This document shows positions 57,758 through 64,000 of a stretch of 64,000 bases of DNA, in pieces. A program made the position numbers and the translations under genes. The DNA is from Pseudoxanthomonas sp. PXM03 (GTDB taxonomy: Bacteria; Pseudomonadota; Gammaproteobacteria; Xanthomonadales; Xanthomonadaceae), in assembly GCF_014852005.1 (NCBI RefSeq), contig NZ_JACVAU010000005.1, positions 62,001-126,000 on the forward strand. The letters are read 5' to 3'. The notes under the pieces are model-generated. The model made no database searches, was not told the DNA's origin, and saw only the letters and a list, made by a program, of their open reading frames with translations. The stretch's first letter is position 1. Each line of letters begins with the position of its first letter.

Positions 57758-58192
57758 GTGCAGAACCCACATAACTTCAACGTCATATGCTCCTGTGGAT
57801 TTGAGATGTTGGAGCACAATCAATTTGTCGATGCCGCAAGCAATCTAGGTGTGGACCTTGAGATCCTGTACCAAATGGATCGGTACGAGGCTCAGTCGCA
57901 CGAGATTGACGAAGACGCCATCCCTACGACAGTTGCAATCTGTGCGAGATCAGAAGGCACGTATCTTTCAATTGCACAGCTTAGATTCCTAATTGATGTT
58001 GTTTGCCCACGTATCAAGGGGCAAGATTTCATAGTAATTGGATTCTTTGGGCCGCACGCCACAATCGATGACGCACCAGCGCTAGCGATCAATTCGAACT
58101 CTGTCAGTGCAGGAATTTTTGGTGATCTTAAGAAACTAGCTCGCGTTGAGCTCGATCTCTTTATGCTCGAAGTGGCGCTTTCACAGGCCTAA
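57758..58192 (+). CDS. Cassette 1: unknown protein
   Basis: 144 residues from a GTG with AAGGAG 5 bases upstream (an ATG at 57743 is in frame but has no ribosome site). Begins MQNPHNFNVICSCGFEMLEH; an alpha/beta-like sequence with FIVIGFFGP in the centre and an amphipathic C-terminal helix. No family recognised. The stop codon lies inside the first attC R'' box. Confidence 0.65.
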   Translation: MQNPHNFNVICSCGFEMLEHNQFVDAASNLGVDLEILYQMDRYEAQSHEIDEDAIPTTVAICARSEGTYLSIAQLRFLIDVVCPRIKGQDFIVIGFFGPHATIDDAPALAINSNSVSAGIFGDLKKLARVELDLFMLEVALSQA

Positions 58193-58246
58193 CAACTCAC
58201 TCAAGCCGACGCTGCTTCACGGCGCGGCTTAATTCAGGCGTTAGGT
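58187..58246 (+). repeat. attC site 1
   Basis: R'' box GCCTAAC (58187) and R' box GTTAGGT (ending 58246) with L-type arms TCAAGCCG and CGGCTTAA: a 60-base imperfect palindrome, the best preserved site of the array. Confidence 0.88.
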
Positions 58247-58262
58247 CTACCAGGAGAGTTCT

Positions 58263-58715
58263 TTGGATCTTTCTGCAATCACAAGCGCATATACCGCTCT
58301 TCAGTTCATGCGGGACTCAATGTCCTTAGCCTTGAACGCCAAGATCGACGAGGAGGCTCGAGCAAAGATTCATGCGGCAATGGATCAGATCACGAAACTT
58401 CAAGATGGCTTGTTCCATACGCAGCAGCAGCTACTCGCTCTACAGCAGACAAATGAGGCCTTGCGCAAAGAGCTTGCTACAATGTCCGCTTGGGAGGATC
58501 GCACCTCCGAGTACAAGCTGGTGCAAGCTCCGGGAAGAGCTGTTGTGTATCAGTACTCTGGAGAACCAAGGCACTACGCCTGTCCAACATGTTATGAGAG
58601 CCGCAAGATTTCTCCGCTTCAGGATATGAAGCAGCCAAACGGAGACTTCTGGTGCGCGACCTGCAACAAAAATTTCCCTGTAGATCCGGTTCGCGGCAGG
58701 GGCTATCGTGGGTAG
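58263..58715 (+). CDS. Cassette 2: coiled coil plus zinc ribbon protein
   Basis: 150 residues from a TTG with AGGAGAG 5-6 bases upstream. An N-terminal helical/coiled-coil part (EEARAKIHAAMDQITKLQDG … QQLLALQQTNEALRKEL) is joined to a C-terminal zinc ribbon with CPTC and CATC about 30 residues apart. Proteins of this design occur in integron cassettes and phages; nucleic-acid binding is plausible. Function unknown. Confidence 0.72.
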   Translation: MDLSAITSAYTALQFMRDSMSLALNAKIDEEARAKIHAAMDQITKLQDGLFHTQQQLLALQQTNEALRKELATMSAWEDRTSEYKLVQAPGRAVVYQYSGEPRHYACPTCYESRKISPLQDMKQPNGDFWCATCNKNFPVDPVRGRGYRG

Positions 58716-58775
58716 CTCTAACAATTCACTCAAGCCAACGCCGCTTCGCAGCGCGGATTAATTTAGGCGTTAGGT
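58716..58775 (+). repeat. attC site 2
   Basis: CTCTAAC to GTTAGGT with arms TCAAGCCA and CGGATTAA; 60 bases, closely similar to site 1. Confidence 0.85.
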
Positions 58776-58780
58776 GCCAT

Positions 58781-59284
58781 ATGAAGCGTCTAGTAGCTCT
58801 ATCAGCAGCATTCCTGACCTTCACTGCCACCGCTGCGACCCCGTATCACTCCGAGAGTGTCATGCTGCTCCTGCCGGACTCAGTTCTCCAAGAACGAGTT
58901 CCATCGGTGGATGCGCTAGCCAACTACATCAAGGCGGTTCAGACCTCTTCTGAGCAGGCTCTGTCGGGGCAGGCACCAAGCCCAACCGGTGGCCATCTTG
59001 TGCTGGCCGTCCGTCCCGGCGGCCAATCAATGGTCTGGCTGGACTTCAAGCCTGCGTTGCCTGGCCCAACTGCAGCCAAGCTGCGCGCCGCCATCTTGGC
59101 CGTTCCTGCTTTTGAGGCACAGGCCGGCGTGGTTGTTGTTGCGCTCAACTCATCTCTTTGGGGCGCCCCCGCATCATCTACTTTCACCAGCCCGCCAGAG
59201 TGGACAGACGCCATGCAAGGGCATCACGGGGCAATGGAGGTTCGAGAGCTTGTCGATAGAGTGTGGCCCGGCCGGCCGGGCTAA
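58781..59284 (+). CDS. Cassette 3: exported protein of unknown function
   Basis: 167 residues beginning 5 bases after the attC recombination box. A signal peptide (MKRLVALSAAFLTFTATAAT) precedes a mature domain with GGHLVLAVRPGGQSMVWLDF and AQAGVVVVALNSSLW. No ribosome site is obvious beyond GTGCC. No family recognised. Confidence 0.65.
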   Translation: MKRLVALSAAFLTFTATAATPYHSESVMLLLPDSVLQERVPSVDALANYIKAVQTSSEQALSGQAPSPTGGHLVLAVRPGGQSMVWLDFKPALPGPTAAKLRAAILAVPAFEAQAGVVVVALNSSLWGAPASSTFTSPPEWTDAMQGHHGAMEVRELVDRVWPGRPG

Positions 59285-59337
59285 CAAATCATTCAAGCCG
59301 AACCCGCTACGCGGATCGGCCAGTTTAGGCGTGATAC
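59279..59337 (+). repeat. attC site 3, degenerate R' box
   Basis: GGCTAAC start and TTCAAGCCG arm are kept, but the recombination box reads GTGATAC instead of GTTRRRY, so it may no longer recombine. Confidence 0.72.
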
Positions 59338-59354
59338 GGAATTTGGAGCCCTCA

Positions 59355-60164
59355 ATGACTCTTTGCATCGCATGGAAGCAGGACAACGCAATTCACTTAG
59401 CTGCGGACTCGCGGCTGATGATCGCTACCAATTCTTATGCTGATGTTGGCATCAAGGTACTAGCCCTTCCCTACAGAATCCTTCAGCCGGCGCATCCGGA
59501 TCCTTCAAGAGCTAGGAGTGTGGCTTACCAGGGACGGCTCGGGATGTGCTTTGCCGGAAGCGCGGTAAATTCGCTGATGATCAAAGAGTCCGTTGCCGCA
59601 GTGCTGCAGGATCTTCAGTATGCGCCAGGCCACACGGACGTGAGTATGAAGGGGATATGCGAGTTCATATTCAAAGCTTACAAACTAATCTCCATTGAGA
59701 TCTGCAAAACCGCAGTGGGCCCTAAGGGAATCGCAAGCTTCATTGTGTGTGGCCAATGTCCCTCTACCGGCCTGCTGAGAGCATTCAAGTTCTCGACCAA
59801 CAGCAACAATGTGCACTCGCTTGATGAGGTGCTCGTTGCGTCAAAGCACGAGTTCCTAGGATCTGGATCAAAACACGTGAATCCGAAGGCGACCCTAGTT
59901 CGGAACAAAGACTATCTGTCGGTACTTCGCGACATCATCAATGATGAGTCGATAGAATCGGTTGGGGGAAACATCCAGTACGGCACGCTTCACAACAACG
60001 ACTTCACCGTGTATGGAATCATGGAGTTGAAGGACGGCGTTCACCATTGGCGAGGCGCGCTTGACATGAACAGCGACTACTTCATGTCCGGGCATTCCGA
60101 TCTGATATCGGGCATCTCCTACATTGACCCCTTCGACACCTTCGGGAAGTCGGGTGCGGTGTAA
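59355..60164 (+). CDS. Cassette 4: Ntn-hydrolase / proteasome-beta-like protein
   Basis: 269 residues. After removal of Met the N-terminal residue is Thr (TLCIAWKQDNAIHLAADSRL). Counting that Thr as 1, Asp falls at 17, Arg at 19 and Lys at 33, the exact catalytic spacing of proteasome beta subunits and HslV (Thr1, Asp17, Lys33). The ADSR motif and short beta strands on either side fit the Ntn fold. Substrates, and whether it forms rings, are unknown. The protein is longer than HslV (about 175) and has a C-terminal part without recognised motifs. Confidence 0.7.
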   Translation: MTLCIAWKQDNAIHLAADSRLMIATNSYADVGIKVLALPYRILQPAHPDPSRARSVAYQGRLGMCFAGSAVNSLMIKESVAAVLQDLQYAPGHTDVSMKGICEFIFKAYKLISIEICKTAVGPKGIASFIVCGQCPSTGLLRAFKFSTNSNNVHSLDEVLVASKHEFLGSGSKHVNPKATLVRNKDYLSVLRDIINDESIESVGGNIQYGTLHNNDFTVYGIMELKDGVHHWRGALDMNSDYFMSGHSDLISGISYIDPFDTFGKSGAV

Positions 60165-60218
60165 CAATTCATCCGAGCCGACGGCCCTTCACGGCGCGTC
60201 TCAATTCAGGTGTTTTCG
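60159..60218 (+). repeat. attC site 4, degenerate
   Basis: GTAACAATTCATCCGAGCCG start with a central CTTCACGG and TCAATTCAGG; recombination box is GTTTTCG. Recognisable as attC by its match to sites 1 and 2. Confidence 0.68.
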
Positions 60219-60221
60219 CCC

Positions 60222-60635
60222 ATGACCAATGATTCCTTGTTTGCATTGATACTTTCACTGCCTATCGGCATCGTCAGCGGGCTGTATTCCAGCCTCATCG
60301 TTACCAAGTATGCAAGGTTTTCCGAGCTTCGCAGAGAAGCACTTCGGATCATTAGGTCGATCAACTACATCGGCGACGGCGCGCAGATGACGGTGCAGGA
60401 ACCAGCTAACCTGAGCTACCTGGCGCTGATCGCGAGTGACCTATATGGCCTCGGCCACCGCTCGGCCGGCGATACGATCAACTCTCTGTATGACACCATT
60501 CTCGGCGCCAACAGGTCGGTTATGTCGGGTGCAATGGACCCGCTAACGTACATATCTCAGCACGGTGATTGGCAGCGTCAAGCCAGAGAGATCGATCCCA
60601 ACAAGCGGATCTACTTGCCGTGGGGATGGCCTTGA
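60222..60635 (+). CDS. Cassette 5: membrane-anchored protein
   Basis: 137 residues. One N-terminal membrane helix (FALILSLPIGIVSGLYSSLI) and a cytoplasmic helical domain ending in INPNKRIYLPWGWP-like IDPNKRIYLPWGW. ATG at 60222 lies just after the attC box (a GTG at 60210 is in frame within the attC). No family recognised. Confidence 0.62.
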   Translation: MTNDSLFALILSLPIGIVSGLYSSLIVTKYARFSELRREALRIIRSINYIGDGAQMTVQEPANLSYLALIASDLYGLGHRSAGDTINSLYDTILGANRSVMSGAMDPLTYISQHGDWQRQAREIDPNKRIYLPWGWP

Positions 60636-60653
60636 AAGTGCACCGACTTCGCG

Positions 60654-60707
60654 GCCAAAGTTCATTCAAGCTGAAGCCGCTTCGTGGCTCGGCCAAATTG
60701 GTGTAAT
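60654..60707 (+). repeat. attC site 5 remnant
   Basis: TTCATTCAAGCTGAAGCCGC … GGCCAAATTGGTGTAAT still follows the array pattern (TTCAAGC arm, CTTCGTGG loop) but both outer boxes are decayed. It marks the right edge of the array. Confidence 0.55.
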
Positions 60708-60742
60708 AGATTGTTGCCGAAACTAGCAACTTGGAGGCCGTT

Positions 60743-61648
60743 GTGCGAGATACCGAGGGACTTGATATCTACCTGCAGTTGGCCGCTCAGGACCGTGACC
60801 ACGACCGAGATGGACAGTTGCTTGCCCGTCTGTCTCAACTCGCCCGTGAAATGGAGCCGAATAGCGAATCCGATCAGTTCGGTAGCATTGATATCGACAA
60901 TTGCCTCCATGCCATCGCGCAGTCGCCCCTGCTGTTCCCTACCGCACTAGCGCGCTGGCTGACGACTGACTCTGATGTCCGACTGGGCAAGGCGCTCTTG
61001 CACCACGCCAACATTACCCATCTCGATCAGCACTTTCCCCAGCCCTACGACCTGACCCGAGTGCTGGAGGACGAAGCAATCACAACGGCCAGGCGCGCGT
61101 GCGCGTTAGCAGCCGCACCTTCGGTGTCGCTCGGATGGACATTGAGCATGGCGCGTGACTTTCCCGGCAGCGATGAGGTTCGCAACTGTACGACTGAGCT
61201 ACTCGACTACCACGTGGAACAGCTGCTGGTCAGTACCGTCGAGCTTCTGGGCTCTCCAGATTCGAGCTTCCTGGAGCTCGATGTCTCAACTGAGACACTT
61301 CGCAAGGCGCGCGAAGTGCAGCAGGTCCTTGATGAGCTACCGCGGCTCCGGGAACTCGAGATGACGGCGGATATGCGCCTCCTGTATTCCTCGCTCAAGC
61401 GAAGTGAGCACCGAGAAATTCATCGCCGTGCCGAGGAATCCTCAGCATTTCGCGGACTGCTGCATGAAGTGAGGCTCAAGTACACTAGTCGACCGGTCAT
61501 TGAAGTCCCGCACGACTCGGGCACGGAAGAGATGACTTTGGCCATGTCCTCGCACGAGCTTGCGATTGAGCCTCCGCTTTCTGAGCTTACGGATCCCGTC
61601 CTCGGGCTCATGCGTCGCAATCAACTCTGGCGGAGCACCAGTTCATGA
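60743..61648 (+). CDS. Unrecognised helical protein, first gene of a coupled pair
   Basis: 301 residues from a GTG with GGAGG 5 bases upstream (an in-frame TTG at 60731 has no site). Begins MRDTEGLDIYLQLAAQDRDH. Predominantly helical and acidic with repeated short Leu-rich helices; no membrane segment or catalytic motif seen. Overlaps the next gene by ATGA, so the products are made together. No known family recognised. Confidence 0.65.
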   Translation: MRDTEGLDIYLQLAAQDRDHDRDGQLLARLSQLAREMEPNSESDQFGSIDIDNCLHAIAQSPLLFPTALARWLTTDSDVRLGKALLHHANITHLDQHFPQPYDLTRVLEDEAITTARRACALAAAPSVSLGWTLSMARDFPGSDEVRNCTTELLDYHVEQLLVSTVELLGSPDSSFLELDVSTETLRKAREVQQVLDELPRLRELEMTADMRLLYSSLKRSEHREIHRRAEESSAFRGLLHEVRLKYTSRPVIEVPHDSGTEEMTLAMSSHELAIEPPLSELTDPVLGLMRRNQLWRSTSS

Positions 61649-63300
61649 GCCTGCAACTCGTTCTTCAGAACTACATAAGCAGTCTAAGAGAGCGCAACGA
61701 ACTGGACGCTCTTTTGCCAGAGCTGCTGACTGCGATGGGTCATTCGGTACTAAGTCGTCCGCAGACAGGCGTCCCTCAGGCAGGGGTGGACGTTCTGTCG
61801 AGCTTTCAGAACTCTGAAGGTAGAGAAGAGCTGTACCTGTTCATAATCAAGTTCGGTGACATTCGTCGAGAAGATCTGTTTACCGGCCAACAGGCCATTG
61901 AGCCATCCGCGCGTGAGGCGTGTACCGACTTTGCGCGCAATCGTCTAACGGAGTCTCAACGAGCACTGACCAAGCACGTTGTGGTCGTTTCAAGTGGGGT
62001 CATAAAGCAGGAGGCTGCAACCGGCTTTGCAGGACTCGCGGACGAGGTCAACGCCCGACCCGGTTTTATCTTCGGCTTCTGGGGAATCGACCAGCTCACG
62101 CCCCTAATTGAGAAACACGTTTTCGACGAGTCACTGCTGCTTGGGCACGCACAGTCCGATCTCCGCGCGGCCCTGGCTGGGCTGAGTGACTCGAGTGCTT
62201 CGATCCAGCGCTTCGTACACTTCATTGAGAAGGTGATGACCGCGCCCGCGAATGAGGCTGACGATAGCCCAGCGCCAGCGCGCCGCAAGTTCCTACGTCG
62301 TTGTGCAGCTGCGGCAATGGGCCATGGTGTGCTGGTGGTGTGGGGTGGCGCAGAGAACAACTTGAAGCCGGCTGTCGTGGCGGGCGAGTACCTTGCGCTA
62401 AGGATGTGGTCCGCATCGGTCAGCCTTGGGTTGACGGGTGATTCCGAGTTTCTGCGACGTCTCAATGCAACGGTCGAACTTCACGTTCACACCTTGTCGA
62501 CCTATTTCGACAAGACACTGCCAGCCCTAAGGAACGCACGAGCAATCGTACGGCACCGACCAAACCCTGTCTTCTATGCGGATCTCGTCTTCGATGAGTT
62601 GGGCCGGCTTGCGACACTGCTACTGCTTCTCCAGCGCATGGAAGGGTCTGAAGATAGACGGCGCCAGGTGCTTCAGGACATCGTGAAGGTAATCAATGCC
62701 AACAGCATTGTTGCAAGGCCCTTGTTGGACGGTCAGGGCATCGACCTGAGTCTTGTGTTTACAGCACTGTTGAAAGAAGGCGCTATCCAGTCTGTGCAGA
62801 ATCTGGCAATGGGAGTCACGCAGCTCTTGAAGCGGTCATTGATGACGAATGAGCGCTTGCCGGTCGATACAGATTTGCTTGAGGACGCCGTTGCGGTGCA
62901 TTTCACCCGCGACGCGGGTGACCGCGACTTCTTCAAGACGACGACGCTCGTGCCCTTGCTGGCGACCATCTTTTCGGTAATGGAAGACGAAGCAGGATTG
63001 ACGCTTCTGCGAAGTCTCACGCCCCACTTGTCCGGAGTTACCCTTGAGCGCTGGTACCACACCTCTGGCATTGAGACCTTTACCGGCTCAAACCGCAGTC
63101 TAGATGCGATTAGCGTCTCGAGGGTGATTGCAGGGTTAGGAGAAGATACTTCTTCGGAGCTTCAGGCATCTTTACGCATTCCAGAGGGTGCAGCAGACCC
63201 AACACAACTTGGTTGGTATGCGCAGCCCTGGAGCGTCCTTACTGCTCTGTCGGCGCGATTGCACCGCCACCCCCTGCCCACTTGGTACCTTGCCAGATGA
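61645..63300 (+). CDS. Protein with possible nuclease-like N-terminus, second gene of a coupled pair
   Basis: 551 residues. The N-terminal 130 residues contain VDVLSSF … ELYLFIIKFGDI, which has the spacing of a PD-(D/E)xK-type core (Asp in VDV, Lys in IIKFG), followed by an alpha/beta segment (HVVVVSSGVIKQEA, FIFGFWGIDQLTPLI). The remainder is helical (about residues 190-550) with no recognised motif. It is in the same accessory region as the STAND system, so a defence role is possible, but no family is assigned. Confidence 0.6.
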   Translation: MSLQLVLQNYISSLRERNELDALLPELLTAMGHSVLSRPQTGVPQAGVDVLSSFQNSEGREELYLFIIKFGDIRREDLFTGQQAIEPSAREACTDFARNRLTESQRALTKHVVVVSSGVIKQEAATGFAGLADEVNARPGFIFGFWGIDQLTPLIEKHVFDESLLLGHAQSDLRAALAGLSDSSASIQRFVHFIEKVMTAPANEADDSPAPARRKFLRRCAAAAMGHGVLVVWGGAENNLKPAVVAGEYLALRMWSASVSLGLTGDSEFLRRLNATVELHVHTLSTYFDKTLPALRNARAIVRHRPNPVFYADLVFDELGRLATLLLLLQRMEGSEDRRRQVLQDIVKVINANSIVARPLLDGQGIDLSLVFTALLKEGAIQSVQNLAMGVTQLLKRSLMTNERLPVDTDLLEDAVAVHFTRDAGDRDFFKTTTLVPLLATIFSVMEDEAGLTLLRSLTPHLSGVTLERWYHTSGIETFTGSNRSLDAISVSRVIAGLGEDTSSELQASLRIPEGAADPTQLGWYAQPWSVLTALSARLHRHPLPTWYLAR

Positions 63301-63542
63301 GTTCGAACGAACCTGCGCGCACAGCTAACTTGATCTGGACCAGAAACCTGGCTCGAGATCCGCTTGAACGGTTGGGCACTCGCTGGACTTCTGTGGCGGA
63401 AACGTCGGTCCGAGATCCTGTGAGGCTATGAGTCAGGGTTCTTCGCGGTCTCGCTTCACCAAGGCCCAAGGCAGGTTCAGGGCCTAATGTGTTGGCCGAC
63501 ATAGCCGATACCGTTGAGGATCGCAAAGCAAAGGAGCACTCG

Positions 63543-64000
63543 ATGACCTTCAGAAAGGAAGCGGTACACGTAGGTTGGGCGGTGGGGCTGGCCTTGATGG
63601 CTCTGGGTGTAGTGATCGTGGACTCCATCATGGCTCCAGTGATCCGCGGAGTCCTGGGCGGCGCATTTTGGTGCTGCATGCTCGCCCTAGCAGTATCGAC
63701 GCTGGTGCTTACCCTGATGTACCTCAAGCACATCGGTACGACCAAGCGCATGCGTGTGCTCTTCAGCCTATCCGTCATCGTGATGAGCATCCTTACGCAC
63801 TCGCTCTTTGGCCTCGTGATTGAGACGTTCGCGCTCTTTGATCCCTCTAACAGTTCAAAGCTAGTGATGTTCATCTACTCGCTTCTAGCGCAACTCGTTG
63901 AGGCCTCGCAGCTCGTTGCCACCTTGGTAATGGCTGGACTGGCCGTCGGCCTGCTGATTAATACGTTTCCTGGTGTATCAGAGGGTCCGTCAGAGTCGGC
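63543..64000 (+). CDS. Partial four-helix membrane protein, runs off the window
   Basis: 152 codons are visible without a stop, from an ATG with an AAGGAG ribosome site 6 bases upstream. It has at least four hydrophobic helices (VGLALMALGVVIVDSIM, CCMLALAVSTLVLTLMYL, VLFSLSVIVMSILTHSLFGL, LVATLVMAGLAVGLLI). No family recognised. The 242 bases before it hold no gene that can be supported. Confidence 0.65.
   Translation, partial: MTFRKEAVHVGWAVGLALMALGVVIVDSIMAPVIRGVLGGAFWCCMLALAVSTLVLTLMYLKHIGTTKRMRVLFSLSVIVMSILTHSLFGLVIETFALFDPSNSSKLVMFIYSLLAQLVEASQLVATLVMAGLAVGLLINTFPGVSEGPSES

Larger units (their letters stand above)
57720..60707 (+). other. Integrase-less cluster of attC sites (CALIN) with five gene cassettes
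   Basis: Five cassettes, each one gene on the + strand followed within a few bases by an attC-like 54-60-base imperfect palindrome. The sites share TAACAA-TCA-TCAAGCC…CTTCGC…GGCGTTAG and degrade towards the right. No intI is present in the window; the only tyrosine recombinases are the element trio, which lack integron integrase features. Confidence 0.82.

Noticed and set aside
63239-63874. 211-codon - strand reading frame at the right edge
   Set aside because: The + strand frame from 63543 has a strong AAGGAG site and clear membrane helices; the opposite frame has neither.

Overview
The window is a piece of a GC-rich gammaproteobacterial chromosome, most likely Xanthomonadaceae (Xanthomonas, Pseudoxanthomonas, Stenotrophomonas or Lysobacter relatives). 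The evidence is the gene order rpmH-rnpA-yidC-mnmE diverging from dnaA-dnaN-recF-gyrB, followed by tonB-exbB-exbD-exbD-pdxJ, a DnaA starting [14 protein letters not shown], and the family-typical REP-like repeats. The exact genus cannot be fixed from sequence alone.

Region 1 (1-24.9 kb) is ordinary chromosome: a partial gluzincin-like peptidase, a CurA-like reductase, an exported methyltransferase-like protein, rluE, hrpB (with a palindromic repeat inserted in frame), tatD, a vanadium-haloperoxidase/PAP2-like protein lacking its acid-base His, a CadC-like regulator, panE, two ABC exporters (YadGH-like and NatAB-like), a ferredoxin-NADP reductase, a lipoprotein peptidase, an outer-membrane barrel, a TonB-domain lipoprotein, and then mnmE-yidC-rnpA-rpmH reading away from the origin.

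Region 2 (24.9-32 kb) is the replication origin. DnaA boxes lie on both sides of dnaA, an AT-rich stretch precedes dnaN, and three 16-bp parS sites lie within 1.3 kb (one after dnaN, two inside recF). gyrB follows.

Region 3 (32-40.98 kb) is core again: a CPBP protease, an M48 lipoprotein protease, a TPR protein, tonB-exbB with three exbD paralogues, pdxJ, a small membrane protein, a cardiolipin synthase, and the first 84 codons of a PA0069-type radical SAM gene.

Region 4 (40.97-64 kb) is accessory DNA with lower GC and many CGA/AGA/ATA codons. An integrative element with three tyrosine recombinases plus a small HTH/coiled-coil protein (GInt/RIT-like) cuts the radical SAM gene inside its CxxxCxxC motif, and a complete, foreign-looking copy of the same gene follows the recombinases. 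Behind it are a two-gene nuclease/STAND-ATPase candidate defence system (48.0-54.3 kb), an SRAP-microprotein-DUF4238 operon, two small unknown genes, and an integrase-less cluster of attC sites with five gene cassettes (57.7-60.7 kb). One cassette encodes a protein with the Thr1/Asp17/Lys33 spacing of proteasome beta subunits. Next comes an unrecognised, translationally coupled gene pair (60.7-63.3 kb) that may be another defence module, and a membrane protein running off the window. The right end of the island is not visible. No rRNA, tRNA or CRISPR array was found.
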